Under the pieces are notes generated by a model, which did no database searches, was not told the DNA's origin, and saw only the letters and a program-made list of their open reading frames with translations. From the NCBI GenBank assembly GCA_041906145.1, contig JAYRJU010000004.1:62001-126000 (forward strand): a stretch of DNA of 64,000 bases. Reading direction: 5' to 3'. This DNA comes from SHVO01 sp041906145. GTDB lineage: Bacteria; Pseudomonadota; Alphaproteobacteria; Rhodospirillales; Rhodospirillaceae. Position 1 is the first letter of the stretch; each line of letters starts with the position of its first letter. Positions 50,862-59,603 of this stretch are shown here, piece by piece. The translations under genes and the position numbers were made by a program.

Positions 50862-51549
50862 CGAACTGCTGACAAAGTTCGCTGAAGTCGTGGTCTTCGC
50901 GATCCCGGCGATCCTGGCCATCACCCTGCATGAGGCCGCGCATGGCTATGCGGCGCTCTGGCGCGGCGATCCGACGGCCAAAGAGGCGGGCCGCCTGTCG
51001 CTTAATCCCATCCGTCACATCGATTTGATGGGCACCATCCTTCTGCCGGGCTTCCTGATCGCCTCGGGTGCTCCGTTCCTGTTCGGCTGGGCCAAGCCGG
51101 TGCCGGTGAACTTCGCCCGGCTGAAGAATCCGCGCCGGGACATGGTCACGGTGGCGATTGCCGGCCCGGGCACGAACCTATTCCTCGCGATTGTATCGGC
51201 TCTGTTGATTCACCTGGCGTTGTTGGCCCCGGACCCGTCCCGCCAGTGGTTTATTTCCATGCTCATCGAAAGCATGAAATTCAATGTGATTTTGGGCCTT
51301 TTTAACATGATTCCATTGCCGCCTATGGATGGCGGCCGGGTCGCCGTCGGATTGTTGCCGCTCCCGGCCGCCCGGGCCTTGGCGCGCCTGGAAAACTACG
51401 GCATGTTCCTGATCCTCGGCGCCGTGGTCATCCTGCCCTGGCTGGGTTCGTACATTGGCGCCGATTTGAACATCCTCGCGTGGACACTCCTACCTCTCAC
51501 GGACGCCGTGGTGAACGGGATCGCGGTCGTCGCGGGACTCACTGGTTAA
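50854..51549 (+). CDS. Site-2 protease-family (M50) membrane peptidase
   Basis: A 231-residue membrane metalloprotease with the zinc motif HEAAH (in AITLHEAAHGYAALWRGD), GWAKPVPVNFARLKNPRRDM, and the third ligand in NMIPLPPMDGGR. Four or more membrane helices. It is the compact FpvI/Rv-like group without a PDZ domain. GTG 50854 (overlap of 8 bp with nagZ) is chosen; the longer frame would be the nagZ antiframe. Substrate unknown. Confidence 0.87.
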   Translation: MDNELLTKFAEVVVFAIPAILAITLHEAAHGYAALWRGDPTAKEAGRLSLNPIRHIDLMGTILLPGFLIASGAPFLFGWAKPVPVNFARLKNPRRDMVTVAIAGPGTNLFLAIVSALLIHLALLAPDPSRQWFISMLIESMKFNVILGLFNMIPLPPMDGGRVAVGLLPLPAARALARLENYGMFLILGAVVILPWLGSYIGADLNILAWTLLPLTDAVVNGIAVVAGLTG

Positions 51550-51558
51550 AGATTACGT

Positions 51559-52398
51559 ATGTCCGATTCACCGTCCGAACTGCCCCCAGAACTACCGGGT
51601 GACCTCCCTGAGTTCGTGGAAGATCCGGCGCCGTCCCCCTCGGCGGACCCGATGTCCCAGCTTGTTCTGACCCTGGGGGGCTTCGAAGGCCCTATCGACG
51701 TCCTTCTCGTGCTCGCGCGCGACCAGAAAGTCGATCTCATGCAGGTGTCGATCCTCGCGCTGGCCGAACAGTACCTTCTGTTCGTCGAGAAGGCGCGTGA
51801 GCATCACCTGGAACTGGCCGCCGACTATCTGGTCATGGCGGCATGGCTCGCCTACCTGAAATCCAAGCTCCTCCTGCCTAAGGAAGAGTCCGGCGTCGAA
51901 CCGACGGCCGAGGAGATGGCCGAGGCCCTCAAGTTCCAGATGCGCCGCCTGGAGGCGATGCAGGAGGCCGGCCGCAAGCTGTTCGAACTGCCTCGCCGTG
52001 GGATCGATTTTTACCCGCGCGGTCTCACTGAAGGCCTGCCGATCACCTATCGCACGGTCTACGACATCACGCTGTACGACCTGCTGCGCGCTTACGGCGC
52101 CCAGCACCGCGAGAAGAACATCAAGGCGCTTGAAATCGAGGCCTTCGATCTCTACTCCATCGACGAAGCGATCGCGCGCCTTAGGGAGATTCTACCGGGT
52201 GTCCCGGACTGGACCGACCTCAAGGCGTTCCTGCCCCAAGGCGAGCGCCGTCCTCTCATGCGCCGTTCGGCGATTTCCACGACCCTGATCGCCGTTCTCG
52301 AGCTGGTGCGTCAGGGCAAGGCCGACCTCCGTCAGGACGGCGGCGCCTACTCACCCATTTACTTGAAACCAGCGGACCGGCCTTCTGCCAATGACTAA
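51559..52398 (+). CDS. scpA: Segregation and condensation protein ScpA
   Basis: A 279-residue kleisin: SQLVLTLGGFEGPIDVLLVLARDQKVDLMQVSILALAEQYLLF, ADYLVMAAWLAYLKSKLLLP at the N-terminal SMC-binding end and a C-terminal winged helix (LIAVLELVRQGKADLRQDGG). It bridges the SMC heads with ScpB dimers for chromosome organisation. The N-terminal Pro/Glu tail (25 residues) is longer than usual. Overlaps scpB by 8 bp. Confidence 0.93.
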   Translation: MSDSPSELPPELPGDLPEFVEDPAPSPSADPMSQLVLTLGGFEGPIDVLLVLARDQKVDLMQVSILALAEQYLLFVEKAREHHLELAADYLVMAAWLAYLKSKLLLPKEESGVEPTAEEMAEALKFQMRRLEAMQEAGRKLFELPRRGIDFYPRGLTEGLPITYRTVYDITLYDLLRAYGAQHREKNIKALEIEAFDLYSIDEAIARLREILPGVPDWTDLKAFLPQGERRPLMRRSAISTTLIAVLELVRQGKADLRQDGGAYSPIYLKPADRPSAND

Positions 52399-53440
52399 TA
52401 TCGATACCGATACCTTCTCCGCGCCCGCTCTGGATGAAGAGCTGGAGACGCACGTTCTTTCCGCTGCGCCTGAGTCCCGCGACGAAGACCTCGCTGACGA
52501 CGAAGCTGTCGATGAAGATGACGACGACCTCGACGATGAGGATTTGGATGAGGACGAGGATTCGGACGACGACGCCGATGAGGAAGACGGCGAAGAAGCC
52601 GACGAGGAAGACGAAGACGCCGATCAGATGAACGGCGAAGACGACGAGGGAGACGACGAAGAAGACGAGGAGCAAGTCCAGGCGGACGAGTCCGGCGCTC
52701 TTCCGGTGATGCCGGAAGCCGTGGCCGAGCAGGTGGCCGAACAGGACGCAGACCGCCGGGCCCGCATGGCCGAGGAACTGCGCGTTCTCGAAGCCTTGTT
52801 GTTCGCTTCCAGTGAGCCCGTCACGGAGCGCGCCATCGCTGAGCGCCTGGGTGAGAAGGCTGATATCCCGGCGCTTTTGGAAGACCTGAAGCGCTATTAC
52901 GAAGGCCGCGGCGTTGAACTCCTGCAGGCGAACGGCCGCTGGTCGTTCCGCACGGCGCCCGACGTCACCGAACGGCTGCGTCTCGAGAAGCTGGTGCCGC
53001 GCAAGCTGTCGCGCGCGGCCATCGAGACCCTGGCGATCGTCGCCTATCACCAGCCGGTCACCCGCGCCGAGATCGAGGAGATCCGCGGCGTTGTGGTGTC
53101 TACCGGTACGGTCGACATCCTGCTCGAAGAAGGCTGGATCAAGCCGCGCGGCCGCAAGCAGGTTCCGGGACGTCCTGTCATGTGGGGCACGTCCAACGCC
53201 TTCCTCGATCATTTCGGCCTTGAATCCATCCAGGACCTTCCGGGCATCGACGAACTTCGGGCGGCGGGCCTGCTCGACAGCCGTGGCGGTATGGCTTACG
53301 CCACCCGCGGCAGCGACACCTTGCTGTTCGATACGGATGAGTCCGATGAAGCCCTTGAGCCCCTTATGAGCGGCGACGAGGGGGATGCGGGTGCTGATGC
53401 CGGCGCCGAACCCGCGGAAGACGAAGATAAAAACGCGTAA
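52391..53440 (+). CDS. scpB: Segregation and condensation protein ScpB with acidic extensions
   Basis: A 349-residue protein whose winged-helix core lies at about 125-300: LRVLEALLFASSEPVTERAIAERLG, VELLQANGRWSFRTAPD, LSRAAIETLAIVAYHQPVTRAEIEEIRGVV, TSNAFLDHFGLESIQDLPGI. Residues 30-105 form an unusually long Asp/Glu-only-type stretch (D/E about 70 per cent), and the last 30 residues are also acidic. ScpB normally is about 200 residues. The acidic parts are probably disordered. Confidence 0.9.
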   Translation: MTNIDTDTFSAPALDEELETHVLSAAPESRDEDLADDEAVDEDDDDLDDEDLDEDEDSDDDADEEDGEEADEEDEDADQMNGEDDEGDDEEDEEQVQADESGALPVMPEAVAEQVAEQDADRRARMAEELRVLEALLFASSEPVTERAIAERLGEKADIPALLEDLKRYYEGRGVELLQANGRWSFRTAPDVTERLRLEKLVPRKLSRAAIETLAIVAYHQPVTRAEIEEIRGVVVSTGTVDILLEEGWIKPRGRKQVPGRPVMWGTSNAFLDHFGLESIQDLPGIDELRAAGLLDSRGGMAYATRGSDTLLFDTDESDEALEPLMSGDEGDAGADAGAEPAEDEDKNA

Positions 53441-53559
53441 GGTGCTGGTATTTAAAGGTTCGCCCTCTTAGATAGGGGGCATCGATGTTGCGGGTGGGGG
53501 CCCTTTTTGCGATGATGCAGGGTGAGCTTCCCTCGCTAAGCCATTGGAGTTGTTGAGCC

Positions 53560-53772
53560 ATGGGTTTCGGTAGCATCTGGCATTGGGTCATCGTCCTGGT
53601 GGTCGTGCTTCTGCTGTTCGGCAGCGGCAAGATTTCCGGAATCATGGGCGACGTTGCCAAAGGCATTAAGTCCTTCAAGAAGGGCATGAAGGAAGATGAC
53701 GACGAGACGCCGACGGCCTCTCGCACGACCATCGAGGGCAATGCGACCTCCAAGGAAAAAGACCCCGTCTAA
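53560..53772 (+). CDS. tatA: Sec-independent translocase TatA
   Basis: A 70-residue protein: N-terminal membrane helix (IWHWVIVLVVVLLLFGSGKI), then an amphipathic helix (GIMGDVAKGIKSFKKGMKED) and a charged tail. It forms the variable-size Tat pore. A Tat substrate candidate lies 8 kb upstream (45.1 kb). Confidence 0.94.
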   Translation: MGFGSIWHWVIVLVVVLLLFGSGKISGIMGDVAKGIKSFKKGMKEDDDETPTASRTTIEGNATSKEKDPV

Positions 53773-53833
53773 AACGGACGTTCGGCGGGCGCTCTAAGGG
53801 GACGCCCGCCCAAAGAAGGAACGGACCCTTTCT

Positions 53834-54268
53834 ATGTTTGATCTCGCGTGGTCCGAGTTATTCGTCATCGGCCTGGTCGCCGTTCTGGTCCTTGGACCGA
53901 AAGAACTGCCGACCGCCATGCGCACCCTCGCAAAGGCCATCCGGAAGGTCCGGAACCTGGGCTCCGAGTTTCAGGGCCATTTCAACGAAATGCTGCGTGA
54001 GGCCGAACTGGACGAGGTGCGCAAGCAGGTCCAGAAGTTCTCCCAGACCAGCCTCGTCGACCACGTCACGAATTATGTCGACCCTCAAGGTGAAGTGGCC
54101 AAGGAAGTGACCTCGGCGCTTGAGGATCCGGACAAGAAAGTCCCATCCACCACCGCCGATCAAGCCGTCGCCACGCCCGGCGCGCCCGATGTCGCAGCCG
54201 TTGAACCGCCCGCGCAACCTCCCTCCGAAACCGCGTCGGCCGACCAGAAGCCACCGGCGGCCACATGA
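53834..54268 (+). CDS. tatB: Sec-independent translocase TatB
   Basis: A 144-residue protein with an N-terminal TatB helix carrying the conserved Glu/Pro (DLAWSELFVIGLVAVLVLGPKELPTAMRTL), an amphipathic helix and a Pro/Ala-rich tail. With TatC it forms the signal-peptide receptor. Overlaps tatC (ATGA). Confidence 0.93.
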   Translation: MFDLAWSELFVIGLVAVLVLGPKELPTAMRTLAKAIRKVRNLGSEFQGHFNEMLREAELDEVRKQVQKFSQTSLVDHVTNYVDPQGEVAKEVTSALEDPDKKVPSTTADQAVATPGAPDVAAVEPPAQPPSETASADQKPPAAT

Positions 54269-55116
54269 ACAAGCAGGTCCCGAGTACTCAGGTGACTGGT
54301 TCGGACGACCCGGATAACCACACCATGCCGCTCCTCGACCATCTGATGGAGCTGCGTAAGCGGTTGCTCTATTCCGTGATCGCCCTGCTGTTCGCCTTCT
54401 TCGGCGGAATGGCGGTTTCGCAGCACATCTATAACTTCCTTATGCAGCCTTATGCCGACGCCATGCACCAGTTCGGCGGCACGCAGCGCATGATCTATAC
54501 CCATTTGGCGGAAGGCTTCATCGTCGAGCTGAAGGTCGGCTTCTTCGCCGCAATCTTCGTGACGTTCCCCATCTTCGCCAACCAGATGTGGGCTTTCATC
54601 GCGCCGGGGCTCTACAAGCACGAGAAGAAGGCGATCCTGCCGTTCCTGCTCGCAAGTCCCGTCCTGTTCGTCATGGGCGCGTCGCTCGTCTATTACATGG
54701 TCATGCCGCTGGCCTGGAAATTCCTCTTGGGCTTCCAGACGACGGCGGCGGAAACCGCGCTCCCCATCCAGTTGGAAGCGGCCATCGGCGATTATCTCTC
54801 GCTGGTCATGACCCTTATCCTCGCCTTCGGTATCGCGTTCCAGATGCCGGTGCTGCTTGTGCTCCTGGCCCGTGTCGGGATCATCAGCTCCAAGGCGCTT
54901 CGTGAAAAGCGCCGCTACGCCATTATCGGCGTGTTCGTGTTCGCGGCGGTGGTGACCCCGCCCGATGTCGTCAGCCAGCTCGGCCTCGCGATACCGATGC
55001 TGCTCCTCTACGAGATTTCGATCATCTTCGCGAAAATGGTCGAGAAGAAGCCCGAGGACGCCATGGCCGACGGAAGAGACGCCGGCGGCGAAGACACGGA
55101 CTTTAACGAGGCCTGA
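54265..55116 (+). CDS. tatC: Sec-independent translocase TatC
   Basis: A 283-residue six-helix protein: MPLLDHLMELRKRLLYSVIALLFAF, FFAAIFVTFPIFANQMWAFIAPGLYKHEKK, FLLASPVLFVMGASLVYYMVMPLAWKF and a fourth region ending PPDVVSQLGLAIPMLLLYEISIIFAK. The conserved Glu in the first loop (HLMELRKRL) and in AFIAPGLYKHEK is present. It binds twin-arginine signals. Confidence 0.95.
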   Translation: MNKQVPSTQVTGSDDPDNHTMPLLDHLMELRKRLLYSVIALLFAFFGGMAVSQHIYNFLMQPYADAMHQFGGTQRMIYTHLAEGFIVELKVGFFAAIFVTFPIFANQMWAFIAPGLYKHEKKAILPFLLASPVLFVMGASLVYYMVMPLAWKFLLGFQTTAAETALPIQLEAAIGDYLSLVMTLILAFGIAFQMPVLLVLLARVGIISSKALREKRRYAIIGVFVFAAVVTPPDVVSQLGLAIPMLLLYEISIIFAKMVEKKPEDAMADGRDAGGEDTDFNEA

Positions 55117-55160
55117 GCGGGCCAAAAGTTCCGCGAGAATTCCCTAAATTAATCGGTCCG

Positions 55161-55195
55161 ATCCGATGTCCAGGGTGCTTGCATCCTGGACGGAT
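55161..55195 (+). promoter_or_regulatory. Leader hairpin upstream of serS
   Basis: ATCCG-ATG-TCCAGG pairs with CCTGGA-CGGAT around a 10-nt loop (6 plus 5 bp with a 3-nt bulge), 30 bp before the serS start. Possibly the tatC terminator or a regulatory leader. Confidence 0.4.
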
Positions 55196-55224
55196 GAACC
55201 GGCGCTCGCGTATAAGCCCTTTCC

Positions 55225-56502
55225 ATGCATGATCTGAAATTCATCCGGGAAAACCCCGACGCCTTCGACGCCGCGCTGGCCCGCCGCGGCGCCGCCCCCA
55301 TGTCCGCGTCCATCCTTGAGATGGATAAGCGCCACCGTGAAACGATCACCGAGCTGCAGAGCCTGCAAAGCCGCCGTAACGACGTCTCGAAACAGATCGG
55401 CCAGGTGAAGGGCAAAGGCGGCGATGCCGCGCAGCTCATGGCCGAAGTCGCGTCGATCAAGGACAAGATGACCGCCCTGGAAACCCAGGAAAAAGAGATC
55501 GGCGAAGAGGTGCGCGGCGTCCTCCTGAAGATCCCCAATATCCTCCATAAGGATGTGCCCGACGGGAAAGACGAAAGCGCGAACGTGGAAGTGCGCAAAT
55601 GGGGCACGCCGCGTCAGCTCAATTTCCAGGCCAAGGAACATGCCGACCTTGGCGCCAATCTCGGCCTCATGGACTTCACGCAAGCCGCCGTCATGTCGGG
55701 GGCGCGCTTTGTCGTTCTTAAAGGCGAGTTCGCGCGCCTTGAACGCGCCATTGCACAGTTCATGCTCGACACGCATACCCGCGAGAACGGCTACACGGAA
55801 ATGAATGTGCCGCTGCTTGTGAAGCCCGAAGCGCTTTACGGGACCGGCCAGCTTCCGAAGTTCGAGGAAGACTTGTTCAAGACCACGGCCGGACTCTACC
55901 TCATTTCGACCTCGGAAGTGTCACTCACGAACCTGGTCGCCGACCGCATCGTCGACGGCAGTGAGCTGCCAATGCGCGTGACCGCCTTCACGCCGTGTTT
56001 CCGTTCGGAAGCGGGTGCGGCGGGCAAGGACACCAAGGGCATGATCCGCAACCACCAGTTCGAGAAAGTCGAACTGGTGAGCATCGTGGCGCCCGAAGAG
56101 TCCGAAGCGGAATTGGACCGGATGACCAAGTGTGCGACCGGCATCCTTGAAAAATTGGAACTGCCATACCGCGTGGTCGCGCTTTGCTCCGGCGATATCG
56201 GCTTCGGCTCAAACCGCACCTTCGACATCGAAGTGTGGCTGCCCGGCCAGAACACTTACCGTGAAATCTCCAGCTGCTCGAACACCGGCGAGTTCCAAGC
56301 GCGCCGTATGAACGCACGCTTCCGCGCCGCCGGCGAAACCAAGGGCACGCGTTTCCTGCATACGTTGAACGGCTCCGGCCTCGCGGTCGGCCGCACGCTG
56401 GTGGCGATCCTGGAGAACTATCAGGAAGCCGACGGTTCCATTCGCGTGCCGGTGGCGCTGAAGCCGTACATGGGCGGCCTCGAGGTCATTTCTAAAAAGT
56501 AG
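55225..56502 (+). CDS. serS: Seryl-tRNA synthetase
   Basis: A 425-residue class II synthetase: N-terminal tRNA-binding coiled coil (residues 20-105, ITELQSLQSRRNDVSKQIGQVKG), ALYGTGQLPKFEEDLFKT (motif region), CFRSEAGAAGKDTKGMIRNHQFEKVEL (motif 2) and LNGSGLAVGRTLVAILENYQ (motif 3). Normal length. Confidence 0.96.
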   Translation: MHDLKFIRENPDAFDAALARRGAAPMSASILEMDKRHRETITELQSLQSRRNDVSKQIGQVKGKGGDAAQLMAEVASIKDKMTALETQEKEIGEEVRGVLLKIPNILHKDVPDGKDESANVEVRKWGTPRQLNFQAKEHADLGANLGLMDFTQAAVMSGARFVVLKGEFARLERAIAQFMLDTHTRENGYTEMNVPLLVKPEALYGTGQLPKFEEDLFKTTAGLYLISTSEVSLTNLVADRIVDGSELPMRVTAFTPCFRSEAGAAGKDTKGMIRNHQFEKVELVSIVAPEESEAELDRMTKCATGILEKLELPYRVVALCSGDIGFGSNRTFDIEVWLPGQNTYREISSCSNTGEFQARRMNARFRAAGETKGTRFLHTLNGSGLAVGRTLVAILENYQEADGSIRVPVALKPYMGGLEVISKK

Positions 56503-56507
56503 ACATC

Positions 56508-57287
56508 ATGTTCGCGCCACTGCCGGACCTCGCCAAATGCCGCATCCTGCTTTGCAACGATGATGGCATTGCCGCGCAAGGACTGGCGGTCTTGGAGCGC
56601 ATCGCGCGTTCGCTGTCGGACGATGTCTGGGTCGTCGCGCCGACTTTGGAGCAAAGCGGAGCAGGGCACTCGCTCACCATCCATCATCCGCTGCGGCCAA
56701 TCAGGATCGACGAGAAGCGCTACAGCGTCACGGGGACGCCGACCGACACCGTGATGGTCGCGCTGCATCATCTCATGAAGGATAATCCGCCGGACCTCAT
56801 TCTCTCGGGCATCAATCACGGCTCGAACCTTGGTGAGGATGTGCACTATTCGGGAACGGTCGCGGGCGCGCTCGAAGGCGTATTGCTTGGTGTGCGCTCC
56901 ATCGCGCTGTCGCAGGTATTTGTCGACCGCGCGGACATTCCCTGGGCGACATCGGAGGGCCTTGCGCCCGAACTCATCCGCAAGATTTGCGCGGCGGCCT
57001 ATCCGAAAGACGTGCTCGTGAATGTGAATTTCCCGGCGCGCCGGCCCGAAGACGTATTTGGTGTGAAGGTCACCGCGCAAGGGAAGAACAAGGTCGGCGA
57101 CAATCTAATCCTGCGCGAAGACCCGCGCGGGCGTCCCTACTTGTGGATTGGCGCGCGGCTCGAAGCCGAGGCGTTTGCCGACGACAGCGATTTCAAGGCC
57201 GTGGATGAAGGCTTTGTCTCCGTCACCCCGCTCAACGTCGATCTAACCGACCGTCCCGCGATGGATATGCTGCGCAAGGTCCTGTGA
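56508..57287 (+). CDS. surE: 5'/3'-nucleotidase SurE
   Basis: A 259-residue phosphatase: RILLCNDDGIAAQGLAVLERIAR (metal-binding NDDG), VVAPTLEQSGAGHSLTIHHPLR, GTPTDTVMVALHHLM, LSGINHGSNLGEDVHYSGTVAGALEG. Removes phosphate from nucleoside monophosphates in stationary phase. The GTG start of pcm overlaps its TGA. Confidence 0.95.
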   Translation: MFAPLPDLAKCRILLCNDDGIAAQGLAVLERIARSLSDDVWVVAPTLEQSGAGHSLTIHHPLRPIRIDEKRYSVTGTPTDTVMVALHHLMKDNPPDLILSGINHGSNLGEDVHYSGTVAGALEGVLLGVRSIALSQVFVDRADIPWATSEGLAPELIRKICAAAYPKDVLVNVNFPARRPEDVFGVKVTAQGKNKVGDNLILREDPRGRPYLWIGARLEAEAFADDSDFKAVDEGFVSVTPLNVDLTDRPAMDMLRKVL

Positions 57288-57937
57288 GCACAGAGAGCCG
57301 CAAGATTCGCCTATTGATGGACCTGCGAAATGGCGGTGTCACGGACACACGCGTGCTCGCGGCCATCGAACGCACCCCGCGCGAAGCCTTCGTCGAGGAA
57401 ACCTTCGTCGATCAGGCCTACGCCAATCAGGCGCTGCCCATCAACTGCGGCCAAACCATAAGCCAACCCATTGTGGTGGGCCTGATGAGCCAGGCGCTGG
57501 AGGTCGGCGAGCGCCATAAGGTGCTCGAGGTCGGCACGGGCTCAGGCTATCAGGCCGCCGTTTTATCGAAACTGGCGCGCCGCGTTTACACCATCGAGCG
57601 CCATCGCGATCTGCTCGCGGAAGCCGAACAAAGATTTAAGGCGCTCTCGCTTCACAATATCACCACAATGGTGGGCGACGGATATAAAGGGTGGCCGGGT
57701 CAGCAGCCTTTCGACCGGATCCTTGTCACGGCCGCCGCGCGTATCGTTCCGCCCGACCTCGTCGCGCAGCTTTCGGACGAGGGGGGAATCATGGTGCTTC
57801 CCGTCGGCGATGTCGGCGGCCTGAATCAGGAAGTTATTCGCGTGCGTAAGGACGGCAAACAATTCACGAGCGAACGTCTCTTTCCCGTGCGGTTTGTGCC
57901 GCTCGTGCAAGGCGTGCCGGAGGCGACCCGCAAATGA
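57284..57937 (+). CDS. pcm: Protein-L-isoaspartate O-methyltransferase
   Basis: A 217-residue SAM-dependent repair enzyme: TPREAFVEETFVDQAYANQALPINCGQTISQPIVVGLMSQAL, motif I HKVLEVGTGSGYQAAVLSKLAR, VYTIERHRDLLAEAEQRF, GDGYKGWPGQQPFDRILVTAAA. Canonical, in contrast to the paralogue at 22.2 kb. GTG start, GTGA overlap with surE; ATGA overlap with the next gene. Confidence 0.95.
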   Translation: MSTESRKIRLLMDLRNGGVTDTRVLAAIERTPREAFVEETFVDQAYANQALPINCGQTISQPIVVGLMSQALEVGERHKVLEVGTGSGYQAAVLSKLARRVYTIERHRDLLAEAEQRFKALSLHNITTMVGDGYKGWPGQQPFDRILVTAAARIVPPDLVAQLSDEGGIMVLPVGDVGGLNQEVIRVRKDGKQFTSERLFPVRFVPLVQGVPEATRK

Positions 57938-59028
57938 GCTTCAGGAAATCACTCATCGTCGCGTGCTTGGCGCTTTCAGCGTGCGCTCCGGAGTTTAATC
58001 CGCCGCCGGGTTATGTGGGCGGGTTCCTGTGGAACAACAACAAAAGCCGCACCATCGTCGTGCAGCCCGGCGATACGCTCTACACCGTCTCGCGCCGCTA
58101 CGACGTGCCGACGAAAGCTATCGCGGCGCGTAATGATATTCGCCCGCCCTTCGTGCTCACCGTCGGCCAGACGCTGATCCTCGATCCTGCGCGCCGTCAT
58201 ACGGTGATGGCGGGTCAGTCCTTAGAGGCAATTGCCCGGATCTATGACGTCGACCTTGCGCTGCTTGCGTCGGCCAATGATCTGCGCCGCCCATACACCG
58301 TAAAGCCCGGGCAGGAGATATGGATTCCCGATCCCTTCACCCAGGCTGCGCAGCCCACGCGTAACGAACGCCCCGACATTGACGTCGCCGAGGTCGCGGT
58401 GGCGCCGCCGCTCCGCTCGACTATCACGTCGGAATCGCTCGCACCGCCGCCGGGCGCGCCTGTGCAAACAGGCTCCTTCGTGCAGCCCGTCCCAGCGCCA
58501 TCGGCTCCCGCGGTCGTCGCGCCGAAACCGGTCGCACCGCCAGCGCCGGCAGCCGTCGCTCCGCCGCTGGAAGAACCAAAGCCCGGCGCCGAAACCCAAA
58601 TGGCCACTGTGCCGCCTTCACAACTGCCCGATCCGGCGCCGCGTGCCGCGGCGCGCTTCGCCTGGCCTATCGCGGGCAAGGTCATCGCGAGCTTCGGCCC
58701 CGCCGGAGGCGGCCTGCATAACGATGGCATCAATATCGCCGCGGCGGCAGGCAGCGAGGTTAGGGCGGCCGATAACGGCGTCGTCGCTTACGCGGGTAAT
58801 GAACTGCGCGGTTTCGGCAATTTGCTGCTCATCAAGCATGCGGATGGCTGGACGACCGCATACGCCCACAATGAAAAGCTCCTGGTGAAGCGTGGCGACA
58901 CGGTCACCCAGGGGCAGGTCATCGCGACTGTTGGACGCACCGGGAACGTGGACTCTCCTCAGCTCCATTTCGAGGTCCGCAAGGGGACTCAGGCCATGAA
59001 CCCCGTCGAATTCCTCGCGACACGGTAA
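57934..59028 (+). CDS. LysM/M23 peptidoglycan-binding lipoprotein (NlpD-like)
   Basis: A 364-residue protein: signal with lipobox (MSFRKSLIVACLALSAC), two LysM modules (IVVQPGDTLYTVSRRYDVPTKAIAARNDI; HTVMAGQSLEAIARIYDVDLALLASANDL), a Pro/Ala/Val-rich linker (about 145-230), and an M23 peptidase domain (GKVIASFGPAGGGLHNDGINIAAAAGSEVRAADNGVVAYAGNELRG, TAYAHNEKLLV, LHFEVRKGTQAMNPVEFL). The zinc ligand set is partly degenerate (GGLHNDGINI in place of HxGxD), so it may be an amidase activator like NlpD. Confidence 0.9.
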   Translation: MSFRKSLIVACLALSACAPEFNPPPGYVGGFLWNNNKSRTIVVQPGDTLYTVSRRYDVPTKAIAARNDIRPPFVLTVGQTLILDPARRHTVMAGQSLEAIARIYDVDLALLASANDLRRPYTVKPGQEIWIPDPFTQAAQPTRNERPDIDVAEVAVAPPLRSTITSESLAPPPGAPVQTGSFVQPVPAPSAPAVVAPKPVAPPAPAAVAPPLEEPKPGAETQMATVPPSQLPDPAPRAAARFAWPIAGKVIASFGPAGGGLHNDGINIAAAAGSEVRAADNGVVAYAGNELRGFGNLLLIKHADGWTTAYAHNEKLLVKRGDTVTQGQVIATVGRTGNVDSPQLHFEVRKGTQAMNPVEFLATR

Positions 59029-59173
59029 CGGCGGTCACGCTTCCGTTACACCTGGCTATTAACGTCTTGTTCCGCTTGCAGAACTCGTAACGCGAGCCTA
59101 TTTGGCCTCTAGGTCTTCTAGGGGTGGTTTAGGTTTGCAAGACCTGCCTGGGTGGGTATATTCCGCCCGTTCT

Positions 59174-59191
59174 GGCCCCTAAAATGGGGCC
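59174..59191 (+). terminator. Short hairpin in the yajC leader
   Basis: GGCCCC (59174-59179) TAAAAT GGGGCC (59186-59191), then TAGTTTATT. Either a terminator of the upstream operon or a leader hairpin of yajC (ATG 24 bp further). Confidence 0.5.
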
Positions 59192-59215
59192 TAGTTTATT
59201 GAGGGAGCTACCTAA

Positions 59216-59566
59216 ATGTGGATTTCTCCGGCCTTCGCACAGGCCGCCGGCGCTGCGGGTCAGCAGAATGCCTTCACGGCGTTCCTGCCGCTCCTTCTGA
59301 TCTTCGTCGTTTTCTATTTCCTGCTGATCCGGCCGCAGCAGAAGAAGCTGAAAGAACATAAGGCGATGCTTGGCGCGCTGCGCCGCGGCGACCGCATCGT
59401 CACGAACGGCGGGATCATTGGCTTGGTCACCAAAGTCGAAGATCGCGAGTTGATCGTCGAGATCGCCGAGGGGGTGCGCGTGCACGTGGATCGCAGCATG
59501 GTCTCGAATATCGTCAGCAAGACCGAACCCGTCGCCGATAAGGCCGACGCCGACAAAAAAGAGTAG
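59216..59566 (+). CDS. yajC: Preprotein translocase subunit YajC
   Basis: A 116-residue protein: short N-terminus, membrane helix (FLPLLLIFVVFYFLLIRPQQKKLKEHKAML, about 23-52), then the cytoplasmic YajC domain (GDRIVTNGGIIGLVTKVEDRELIVEIAEGVRVHV). Accessory of SecDF. Starts the yajC-secD-secF cluster. Confidence 0.94.
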   Translation: MWISPAFAQAAGAAGQQNAFTAFLPLLLIFVVFYFLLIRPQQKKLKEHKAMLGALRRGDRIVTNGGIIGLVTKVEDRELIVEIAEGVRVHVDRSMVSNIVSKTEPVADKADADKKE

Positions 59567-59603
59567 TTGGCCGTCCGCTTCGGCCCTCATTTGAGGCACT
59601 GAT

